DNA from: Chloroflexota bacterium | Lineage (GTDB): Bacteria; Chloroflexota; Anaerolineae; Promineifilales; Promineifilaceae | Assembly: GCA_008501785.1 (NCBI GenBank) | Contig: QQUD01000716.1 | Coordinates: 1 to 22,165 of the forward strand | DNA: 22,165 bases | Direction: 5' to 3' | Shown: positions 14,149-20,209 of the stretch, piece by piece | Layout: each line of letters opens with the position of its first letter | Numbering within the stretch: the stretch's first letter is position 1 | Made by a program: the position numbers and the translations under genes | Notes under the pieces: model-generated | Seen by the model: only the letters and a program-made list of their open reading frames with translations | Database searches by the model: none | Told to the model about the DNA's origin: nothing

Positions 14149-15372
14149 TTATTTCATGGCCGATTCCACAACCTGAGCCTTTTCAAGATGTGCTATTTCG
14201 GCAGCCGTGTAACCCAAAACGTTGCTTAAAACCTGCTGCGTATGTTCACCTAAACGGGGCGCTGGTCGGGCGTCAATTTCGGGGGAAGAGGACAACATGG
14301 TTGGCGTGCGTGCGAAACGATATGTGCCTACATCCGGGTCATCAATGGATACAAGCATTTTGCGAGCTTCTACTTGTGGACAGGCAAATACGTCTGCGGC
14401 CGTATAAACCGGCCCCACCGGTACGCCACGCGCATTCAAAATCTCTTCAGCTGCATCTCGGGTGTGATTGGACAGCCAAGCATTGATAATTGGCTCCAGG
14501 AAATCGGCATTCGCAGCCCGTGCGGATCCGTTAGCGCTGCGGGGATCGTCAATTAAATCCTCGCGCTCCATCGCCTGACAAAGGCGCTGCCAGATTAAAT
14601 TATCTGGCACATTCAGCGCCAGATAGCCGTCGCTGCACTTAAAAGCGGCACGCGGATAAAGATGCCGTAACTGTCCCCGCTCCGGTTCCTTTCCGGTAAG
14701 CGAGTACAACGTGACCATGCGTTCATTGAGCGCCAGCATATTATCGTACATAGCGCTGTCTACAAATTGGCCTTCACCAGTACGCTCACGCATGAACAGT
14801 GCCTGCATGATGCCAAAGGCGGTACACATCCCAGAGTAGACATCGGCCAGCCCATAGATGGTCCAAGAAGGGGGTTTGTCTGCAAAACCAACCAGGTTCA
14901 TGACGCCGCTCATGGCTTCGGCAACAATGTCAAACGCCGGTCGTTGACCGTATGGTCCTTCGTACCCTTCTAACCGGCCGAATCCTGAAATCGCTGCATA
15001 AATGAGCCGGGAGTTGATTGCTTTCAATACATCATAGTCCAAGCCCATCTTCTTGGTGGCTCCTGGTCGCAAATTTTCGACAACAACGTCTGATTTGGCA
15101 GCGAGCTGTTTCAGAATTTCCTTTCCCTCTTCGCTGCGCAGGTTCAGAGCCAGGCTTTTTTTGCTGCGGTTGTAAGCGATGAAGCCGCCCGCTTTTTTAG
15201 CGCCATTCTCCCCCTCAACAAATGGGGGGATGGAGCGGCGCGGGTCGCCTTTGCCAGGGCGTTCAATTTTGATCACTTCGGCACCGGCGTCAGCCAGCAG
15301 CATGGTGCAGTAAGGGGCGCTCATATATTGGCCTAAACTGATCACGCGGATGCCGGTTAATGGTCGTTGCAT
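14149..15372 (-). CDS. Family III CoA-transferase (CaiB/BaiF type)
   Basis: It moves CoA between carboxylic acids through an Asp-anchored mixed anhydride. The length (407) is normal. It begins PLTGIRVISLGQYMSAPYCT (4-23), with LADAGAEVIKIERPGKGDP (26-44), the helix-capping AYNRSKKSLALNL (66-78), and the presumed catalytic D177 in YGLADVYSGM. The conserved late segment RGVPVGPVYTAADV is present. AGGAG lies 5 nt before ATG 15372, 18 bp after the thiolase stop. It most likely activates the carboxylate produced from the imported substrate; the specific acid is unknown. Confidence 0.92.
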   Translation of the reverse strand: MQRPLTGIRVISLGQYMSAPYCTMLLADAGAEVIKIERPGKGDPRRSIPPFVEGENGAKKAGGFIAYNRSKKSLALNLRSEEGKEILKQLAAKSDVVVENLRPGATKKMGLDYDVLKAINSRLIYAAISGFGRLEGYEGPYGQRPAFDIVAEAMSGVMNLVGFADKPPSWTIYGLADVYSGMCTAFGIMQALFMRERTGEGQFVDSAMYDNMLALNERMVTLYSLTGKEPERGQLRHLYPRAAFKCSDGYLALNVPDNLIWQRLCQAMEREDLIDDPRSANGSARAANADFLEPIINAWLSNHTRDAAEEILNARGVPVGPVYTAADVFACPQVEARKMLVSIDDPDVGTYRFARTPTMLSSSPEIDARPAPRLGEHTQQVLSNVLGYTAAEIAHLEKAQVVESAMK

Positions 15373-15390
15373 AGGGTCTCCTAGTTTTTC

Positions 15391-16635
15391 CTAATCTAGC
15401 CATTCCACAATAGTAGATACACCTTGCCCCACACCGACACAGAGTGTAGCCAGGCCGTAATACGGCCGTTTTTCACCACCAGCCCGCAGTTTCATCTCAT
15501 GTAACAAGGTTGTCAAAATGCGCGCGCCTGAACAGCCCAGCGGATGGCCTAAGGCAATTGCGCCGCCATTCACGTTGGTTATTTCCTCATTTAAGCCCAA
15601 TTGGCGGATGACACCCAGAGATTGTGCTGCGAACGCTTCGTTTAACTCAATCAGGCCAATGTCATCCAGGGTCAGCCCGAGACGCTTGAGTAGCTTGCTG
15701 GTTGCTGGAACCGGCCCGTACCCCATCACGCCTGGATCGACGCCAGCCACGGCTGACCCCACCCAACGTGCCATCGGTTTCAAGCCCAATACATCCGCTT
15801 TCTCGCGGCTCATCAGCAGCAAAGCCGCCGCCCCGTCATTGATGCCGCTAGAGTTAGCTGCTGTCACGGTGCCACCCTGGCGGAAAGCAGGTCGCAGCCG
15901 GGCCATCTGTTCCATGCTGGTGGCTAAAATGTGTTTGCCATTTTCTACTTTGTAGCGCGGGTGTTCATCCGTATCCACTATAATCGGCTCTTTTTTCCGC
16001 TGTGGTACGCTGATGGGTACAATCTCGTTTTTAAACTTGCCTTCGTTAATAGCAGCAACGGCGCGGCGATGGCTTTCCAGGGAAAAGGCATCCTGGTCTT
16101 CACGGCTGATGTTCATCTCTTCGGCAATGTTTTCGGCCGTTTCACCCAGGCTGATAATTGGATACATGGCGTCCATGCGGGGATTTTCGTATCGCCAGCC
16201 GACGGTTGTGTCATAGATTTTTGGATGGCCGACGGGGTATCCGCGCCCTGGCTTGGGCATGGTCCACGGTGCGCGGCTCATGCTTTCCACGCCACCACCG
16301 ATAAATACATCTGCTTCGCCCACAATTATTGATTTTGCCGCCAGGTTCACCGCTTCCAATCCCGAAGAACAGTTGCGGTTGACGGTAATGCCGCCAACTT
16401 CTTTAGGAAAACCGGCTAGCAGCAGGGCCATGCGAGCCACGTCACGATTATCTTCGCCGGCCTGATTGCCACAGCCAGCATAAACGTCTTCAACGATGGC
16501 CGGATCGATGCCTGTGCGCTCTATTAGCGCCTTAAAAACATAGGAAAGCAGGTCGTCGGGACGAACCGAAGCCAATCCGCCGCCGACACGGCCAACCGGA
16601 CTACGAACGGCGTCAATAATGACTACTTCTCTCAT
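15391..16635 (-). CDS. Thiolase (acetyl-CoA acyltransferase), PcaF/PaaJ-like
   Basis: It cleaves a 3-oxoacyl-CoA with CoA to acetyl-CoA (or succinyl-CoA plus acetyl-CoA) and a shortened acyl-CoA. The catalytic residues are all present: C89 ([10 protein letters not shown]), H364 ([10 protein letters not shown]), C399 (LCVGVGQG), and NEAFAAQ (332-338). The segment [22 protein letters not shown] (54-75) closely resembles beta-ketoadipyl-CoA thiolases, which suggests dicarboxylic or aromatic-type substrates, though general 3-ketoacyl-CoA thiolases share it in part. GAGG lies 8 nt before ATG 16635. A 20-bp hairpin sits directly upstream of that site. Confidence 0.93.
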   Translation of the reverse strand: MREVVIIDAVRSPVGRVGGGLASVRPDDLLSYVFKALIERTGIDPAIVEDVYAGCGNQAGEDNRDVARMALLLAGFPKEVGGITVNRNCSSGLEAVNLAAKSIIVGEADVFIGGGVESMSRAPWTMPKPGRGYPVGHPKIYDTTVGWRYENPRMDAMYPIISLGETAENIAEEMNISREDQDAFSLESHRRAVAAINEGKFKNEIVPISVPQRKKEPIIVDTDEHPRYKVENGKHILATSMEQMARLRPAFRQGGTVTAANSSGINDGAAALLLMSREKADVLGLKPMARWVGSAVAGVDPGVMGYGPVPATSKLLKRLGLTLDDIGLIELNEAFAAQSLGVIRQLGLNEEITNVNGGAIALGHPLGCSGARILTTLLHEMKLRAGGEKRPYYGLATLCVGVGQGVSTIVEWLD

Positions 16636-16653
16636 GGTTAATACCTCGTTTGC

Positions 16654-16702
16654 GGCCGGTTTTTGACCGAGCCGCTGAAGCTGGCTCGGTCAAAAACCGG
16701 CC
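16654..16702. repeat. Perfect 20-bp hairpin between the aminotransferase and thiolase genes
   Basis: The arms at 16654-16673 and 16683-16702 are exact reverse complements around a 9-nt loop. There is no T-run, so it is not an intrinsic terminator. It fills the 73-bp gap and ends 6 nt before the thiolase ribosome site, so it may act as an mRNA processing or stability element that uncouples the two genes. Confidence 0.85.
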
Positions 16703-16708
16703 AGAGTG

Positions 16709-18043
16709 TTATTCGTTATTTTTCTCTAGTTCCGTCACAAACGCTGCTAGACGAGCCGCAACTTCGCGTAGGCGAGGGTGGTGATTTTGCACAAAATGGT
16801 CAGGATCAGAATTTGTGTTGAAGGCGGTGACCAAATTGTGTGCCTGCTCGTCCGTTTCGGCATCCAGAAAGCTGGTAGAAAAACGGAGGGCCAGCGCCTG
16901 CGGATCGTCGCCAAAGATCGCGCCGGGCAAGGTGGAAATTTCATAATTGTCCAGCAAATAAAGACTCAAATCTTGGCATGTTCGCACGCCACGGGCGGCT
17001 AGTGGCTCACGGAATTGAGCAAAGGATGGGTACAAGTAAAAAGCAGACTTTGGTTCAGGACAGAGAAGGCCAAACTCAATGAAAGCATCATACAGAAAAC
17101 AAGTGCGTGCGGCGTGCATCTGTGTGCAGGCGCGAATGTAACTGTCTACGTCTGCATCATTGCTGTAAGCGACCAGAGCGGCATGTTGCACCGGTGCGGT
17201 CACACATGACCAGATGCAGCCAGCAATTGCCTGGACTGCCCGCGCCAGCGCTGCGCCTGCTGCGCCGGACGGTAAAATGGCTACACCAAAACGCCAGCCG
17301 CCCAGGGACATATGCTTGCTCAAGCCGCCTAGAATGACCGTTCCTTCTGGATAAAAGTGTGCTGGCGACGTGTGGACAGTTCCATTGTAAGTGACCATGC
17401 TGTAAATCTCATCGCTCACTATCATCAGGTCACGGGCTCGCGCAAAATTGGCCATTTCCTGAACATTTGCAGCGGGAAGCACGGTTCCGGTGGGATTGTG
17501 CGGGGTGTTCACCAGCAGCAGATCGGGATGACGCCACTCTTTGGAAACGGCCGTTATCGCCGATTGTACTTGGTCAAAATTGATCTGGTAATTGGCGTCA
17601 GCTTCTGTTGGCACTTCTAAAATCGGCCGTTCGGTCAGCGTTGCCAGGTCTTTGTACGAGGACCAGGCTGGGGTTGGCATGATAATGTCGCCGTCCAACG
17701 CAGCCATCATGGCATACAATAGCGACTTGCTACCAGGACCGATGACAATTTGATCGGCCGTTACCGGTAAATCAAAATGGCGTGTATAGAATCCAGCGAT
17801 TTCCTGACGCAGCGCTGGTAAACCCAGAGCAGGTAGGTAGCTACGCTGCTGCACATTTTCTCGCAGTGCCTGGGCGATCTTTGGATGTACTGGAAAACGT
17901 GCCTCGCCAAAACCGAGATGATAAACTTCTCGACCAGATGCCCGCATTTCCTGAATGCGATCATTCATTGTCAATGTCGGTGAAGGCTTCAGCCCCTTCA
18001 GGCCGGTACGAGAAAAGCGGAAAGGATAATGTAAGTTTTTCAT
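16709..18043 (-). CDS. PLP-dependent class I/II aminotransferase
   Basis: It transfers an amino group between an amino acid and a 2-oxo acid in the cytosol. From ATG 18043 (MKNLHYPFRF) it has 444 residues: FGEARFPVHPKI near the start, the N-H-N-P-T-G-like motif NTPHNPTGT (179-187, N183), D211-E-I-Y214 that contacts PLP, and the Schiff-base Lys K243 in GLSKHMSLGGWRFG, with the phosphate-binding Arg in WRFG. The frame extends upstream to 18103, but those 20 residues (KSEFQYPKSK) come from a repetitive AT-rich intergenic run and are unlikely to be protein. No strong ribosome site is seen. Position suggests it deaminates the imported compound. Confidence 0.88.
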   Translation of the reverse strand: MKNLHYPFRFSRTGLKGLKPSPTLTMNDRIQEMRASGREVYHLGFGEARFPVHPKIAQALRENVQQRSYLPALGLPALRQEIAGFYTRHFDLPVTADQIVIGPGSKSLLYAMMAALDGDIIMPTPAWSSYKDLATLTERPILEVPTEADANYQINFDQVQSAITAVSKEWRHPDLLLVNTPHNPTGTVLPAANVQEMANFARARDLMIVSDEIYSMVTYNGTVHTSPAHFYPEGTVILGGLSKHMSLGGWRFGVAILPSGAAGAALARAVQAIAGCIWSCVTAPVQHAALVAYSNDADVDSYIRACTQMHAARTCFLYDAFIEFGLLCPEPKSAFYLYPSFAQFREPLAARGVRTCQDLSLYLLDNYEISTLPGAIFGDDPQALALRFSTSFLDAETDEQAHNLVTAFNTNSDPDHFVQNHHPRLREVAARLAAFVTELEKNNE

Positions 18044-18119
18044 TTTAGATTTCGGATATTGAAATTCGGATTTCGGATTGGGACTGCTGGTTTTGCAATC
18101 CACGCTCTGTATTCCGCAA

Positions 18120-18926
18120 TTAAGTAGGTGAGTGTCCTAGAGCATGAGATATTTGTTGAGCTGTGGCGCGTACAGCCGGAGAGAAACGGGCTTCCATCTC
18201 TTCACGGGAGAATTCGCCCGCAGATACAGAGATATTGACCCCACCTACAGCAATGGCATTGCTGTCCAGGATGGGAGCAGCGGTAGAACGCAGCCCTTTT
18301 ATCCATTCCTCATCATTAACTGAGTAACCAAGCTCACGAATACGAGCCAAATCTGCTTTCAAAGAAGCGCTGTCAGTTAGGGTGCTGGGTGTGTAGCGTT
18401 GGAGATATGCGCCGTCTAGTCGTTGGTTGAGTTCATCAGAGGGCAAAAATGCTAACATAGCTTTTCCCAAAGAAGCGCAATGGGCCGGAATACGAGACCC
18501 TAGACCAAGTACAACGCCGATAACTTCTCGGTTACGGACGCGATCTATGTATACGACATCCATTCCGTCCAATACGCTCAAGCTGACTGTTCTCTCCACT
18601 TCCTGGGATAGGCGTTGTAAATATGGACGTGCCACTTGCCTGAATTCCAGGCTAGAGATCGCCGTGAATCCAAGCTGCAATACTTTTAATCCTGGCCGGT
18701 AACGCTTGGTCTGCGGATCGCGTTCCAGGTAACCTGCTGTTTCCAAAGTGGAAACGATGCGAAAAGCAGTTGTTTTGTTAATGTTGCTGGCGTCTATGAT
18801 TTGAGTGAGAGATAGGGTCGGCGTTTCACGGTTAAATAATGATAGGACTTGCAAGCCGCGCGATAACGCTTCAATTGTGTAGGATGATTGTGTCACATCT
18901 TCCCTCGTGGTCACAGTTTGTTTCAC
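18120..18926 (-). CDS. IclR-family transcriptional regulator
   Basis: The protein has 268 residues. A winged helix-turn-helix (about 15-77, with SLTQIIDASNINKTTAFRIV) is followed by the effector-binding domain with the family signature IPAHCASLGKAMLAFLP (146-162) and a C-terminal AIAVGGVNISV segment. It begins at GTG 18926, directly after an in-frame stop. It is the first gene of the minus-strand catabolic cluster and is the obvious candidate for its control; IclR relatives such as PcaR and PobR govern aromatic acid pathways. A palindromic operator touches its start codon, which points to autoregulation. Confidence 0.93.
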   Translation of the reverse strand: MKQTVTTREDVTQSSYTIEALSRGLQVLSLFNRETPTLSLTQIIDASNINKTTAFRIVSTLETAGYLERDPQTKRYRPGLKVLQLGFTAISSLEFRQVARPYLQRLSQEVERTVSLSVLDGMDVVYIDRVRNREVIGVVLGLGSRIPAHCASLGKAMLAFLPSDELNQRLDGAYLQRYTPSTLTDSASLKADLARIRELGYSVNDEEWIKGLRSTAAPILDSNAIAVGGVNISVSAGEFSREEMEARFSPAVRATAQQISHALGHSPT

Positions 18927-18950
18927 TCAAAGAAACAAAGTTTCATTGAG
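18926..18950. promoter_or_regulatory. Palindromic operator at the iclR start (likely autoregulation)
   Basis: The 25-bp dyad reads CTCAA-n-GAAAC-AAA-GTTTC-n-TTGAG, with 10 of 11 pairs per arm. It spans the first base of the start codon to about 25 bp upstream, just downstream of the expected transcription start (about 18956). A repressor here would block transcription of the regulator and perhaps the cluster. Confidence 0.6.
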
Positions 18951-18962
18951 CAGAACTGCCAC

Positions 18963-18991
18963 AATTTAGCATAAAGGCAGAAATATGTCAA
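18963..18991 (-). promoter_or_regulatory. Promoter of the iclR gene and cluster
   Basis: On the minus strand there is a perfect -35 TTGACA (18991-18986) and a -10 TAAATT (18968-18963), 17 bp apart. The predicted start near 18956 gives a leader of about 30 nt carrying the operator. The -35 box is inside the left target-site duplication of the mobile element. Confidence 0.65.
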
Positions 18992-18992
18992 A

Positions 18993-19273
18993 TGTAAGCT
19001 TGGAAGATAAATGACGTATTTTCTTGGAAGCTATTTGTCATATAGTGTAATGATTACAATAAACACCTGATGACCCATGAAACCATAGCCTGTTCACACT
19101 TAACCTTATTTTGGGCTAAATTTATACGAATTGTATAAGCTATTTACGCCGTATCACATATACAAACTGTATAAGTAACAACGGACGTTTTGTGGCTAAC
19201 AAATTGGCCGAGAATAGGACCACTACGACAAATACCAAGCAAGATTTTACGACAAATAATTTCCAAGCTTACA
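18993..19273. mobile_element. 281-bp miniature transposon-like element (MITE), TGT...ACA ends
   Basis: Perfect 13-bp terminal inverted repeats (TGTAAGCTTGGAA ... TTCCAAGCTTACA); similarity extends to 21 of 26 bases. The flanks carry the direct repeat GTCAAA (18987-18992 and 19274-19279), a 5- or 6-bp target-site duplication. Four copies of CTTGGAAnnTATTTGTCGTA lie under the ends: 18999-19018 and 19023-19042 (plus), 19224-19239 (4 nt shorter) and 19248-19267 (minus), each pair 24 bp apart. There is no transposase gene inside. Ends with several binding-site repeats and TGT/ACA tips are known for Tn7/Tn5053 (TnsB/TniA) and IS21 groups; the group assignment is an inference. Confidence 0.8.
19123..19173. 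promoter_or_regulatory. Two TATAC-N5-GTATA palindromes in the middle of the mobile element
   Basis: TATACgaattGTATA (19123-19137) and TATACaaactGTATA (19159-19173), both followed by AAG, have centres 36 bp apart. They look like paired operator sites, but no matching regulator is identified. Confidence 0.45.
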
Positions 19274-19366
19274 GTCAAATGAGGTAGACTGTTGGATGAT
19301 AAAAGCAGTGATGCAAAACGGCCGTTTTCCCATACCGAAGTTTCCCTGACAGAATCATTCAAATCG

Positions 19367-19395
19367 TTGACAGTCGCCACCGCCTTTGTTACGAT
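19367..19395 (+). promoter_or_regulatory. Sigma70-type promoter of a small transcription unit
   Basis: A perfect -35 TTGACA (19367-19372), 17-bp spacer and -10 TACGAT (19390-19395). Predicted initiation is at about 19402-19403, which is the A of an ATG. Confidence 0.6.
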
Positions 19396-19402
19396 TTGGC
19401 CC

Positions 19403-19486
19403 ATGAATACGAATCTTGTGACACGAAACAATAATTTCGCCGCAGCCGCCGTACAGACATCACGTCTGGCGAATAGGGCTGCCTGA
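19403..19486 (+). CDS. Putative leaderless 27-codon ORF, or part of a small RNA
   Basis: The ORF encodes an Asn/Ala/Thr/Arg-rich peptide beginning MNTNLVTRNNNF and ending LANRAA. Its ATG coincides with the predicted transcription start of the promoter at 19367-19395, and the terminator at 19520-19552 follows 33 nt after the stop. I recognise no family. The frame also extends upstream to a TTG at 19292 (with GAGG 7 nt before), so a 64-residue version is possible. The unit could instead be a non-coding RNA of about 150 nt, since CGTCTGGCG (19463-19471) is exactly complementary to the terminator's 5' arm. No plus-strand gene follows. Confidence 0.35.
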   Translation: MNTNLVTRNNNFAAAAVQTSRLANRAA

Positions 19487-19519
19487 GTCACAAAAGCGAC
19501 AATTTAACCGGCAGATTCC

Positions 19520-19552
19520 CGCCAGACGGTGCTTCACCATCTGGCGTTTTAT
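19520..19552 (+). terminator. Intrinsic terminator
   Basis: Stem 19520-19531 with 19535-19546 (11 of 12 pairs, 3-nt loop) followed by TTTTATTT. It is oriented on the plus strand only; on the minus strand no T-run follows. Confidence 0.85.
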
Positions 19553-19590
19553 TTACTGTTGACGATTATGGGGATGAATCAGTTTGCGGA

Positions 19591-19631
19591 GGTGTTTTTG
19601 GGGGAGGATAAACGGCCGTAAACACCTTTTT
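19591..19631 (+). terminator. Second weak terminator-like stem
   Basis: GGTGTTT (19591-19597) pairs with AAACACC (19620-19626), followed by TTTTT. The loop is long (22 nt) and carries an ACGGCCGT palindrome at 19612-19619. It may back up the first terminator. Confidence 0.35.
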
Positions 19632-19637
19632 CCATGT

Positions 19638-19675
19638 CCCTGACCAGTGCCGACAAAAGAGAGCCTCAGGTCAGG
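19638..19675. repeat. Inverted repeat after the universal stress gene
   Basis: CCTGACC (19638-19644) and GGTCAGG (19669-19675) flank a 24-nt loop, 25 bp beyond the minus-strand stop at 19701. It is a possible 3' end structure of the minus-strand operon; no T-run follows. Confidence 0.35.
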
Positions 19676-19700
19676 AAGAAGTTGTTTTTGAAAAAATCTT

Positions 19701-20180
19701 TTACTCGTGTTCAAATTCTCCACTTTCAGATGTGAAATGGTCAATAATTTCGCCATTCTTAATGAGGATAACCTCAACACCCGTATCAGTTTGCAATTCC
19801 TGGGCAAGTTCTTGCAAAAAGTCAAGCGTTGTCAGACCGGTACGGCCCTGAGGCGCACCTAACAGGATTAATGACACTTCTTGTTCCTCAATCACTTTTT
19901 TCAATGCCTGACGAAATATGCCGTGGCCCACAACATAACGTGCCTCAACCCCTGCCTTTTCGGCTCGTTCTTGTGCCATAGCCAACATAAATGTTGCCAA
20001 TTCATCCATTTCTTTTTCAATATCTATCAATAGCGGTGAAGCCATATGGTTGAGGAAACGTATATCTGTTACGTGGAAAAAGATGAGTCGAGCACCGCGC
20101 TCTTTGGCAAGCGAAATTGCCCGATCCTGGTTAGCACGACTGGAAAGACCACCGCGAGTTGGAAAAAGAATTTTTTTCAT
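19701..20180 (-). CDS. Universal stress protein (UspA family)
   Basis: The 159-residue protein has the Usp alpha/beta fold: MKKILFPTRGGLSSRANQDR at the start with the first strand, ARLIFFHVTD as the second, and VSLILLGAPQGRTGLTTLDF at the usual nucleotide-loop position. The GxxGx9GS motif of ATP-binding Usps is only partly kept, so ATP binding is doubtful. ATG 20180 is chosen; GGAGG lies 11 nt upstream, and a TTG at 20198 would overlap that site. It follows the transporter gene by 29 bp and is probably co-transcribed, so it may modulate that transporter, as Usp domains do in other ion transport systems (inference). Confidence 0.83.
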   Translation of the reverse strand: MKKILFPTRGGLSSRANQDRAISLAKERGARLIFFHVTDIRFLNHMASPLLIDIEKEMDELATFMLAMAQERAEKAGVEARYVVGHGIFRQALKKVIEEQEVSLILLGAPQGRTGLTTLDFLQELAQELQTDTGVEVILIKNGEIIDHFTSESGEFEHE

Positions 20181-20209
20181 GATGCGACTTACCTCCAAAT
20201 ATCAACGCA

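Larger units (their letters stand above)
19403..19552 (+). ncRNA. Candidate small RNA with alternative folds
   Basis: The stretch between the promoter and the terminator can form TTGTGAC/GTCACAA (about 19416-19422 with 19487-19493), CAGAC/GTCTG (19454-19458 with 19464-19468), and an alternative 9-bp pairing of 19463-19471 with 19520-19528 that would break the terminator stem. This resembles an attenuator, but there is no downstream plus-strand gene. Confidence 0.35.

Noticed and set aside
16654..16702. Intrinsic terminator after the aminotransferase gene
   Set aside because: No T-run follows the stem on the minus strand, and the next gene begins only 18 bp later with a normal ribosome site.
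18044..18103. N-terminal 20 residues of the aminotransferase from the longest frame
   Set aside because: They are translated from a repetitive AT-rich run of TTTCGGAT-like units; the family-like sequence begins at ATG 18043.
18993..19273. Replication origin, because of repeated boxes in an AT-rich gap
   Set aside because: The repeats form inverted end pairs with terminal inverted repeats and a flanking duplication, which fits a transposon; no clear DnaA boxes or dnaA/dnaN genes were seen.
19144..19491. Minus-strand open frame of 115 codons
   Set aside because: It crosses the boundary of the mobile element and is antisense to the promoter-terminator unit; its product looks like random low-complexity sequence.
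19403..19552. tmRNA, because the short ORF has an N-N-N-F-A-A-A-A stretch and ends in R-A-A
   Set aside because: There is no T-arm (TTCRA loop) or acceptor stem, the ORF has its own ATG at a promoter, and the 3' end is an ordinary terminator.
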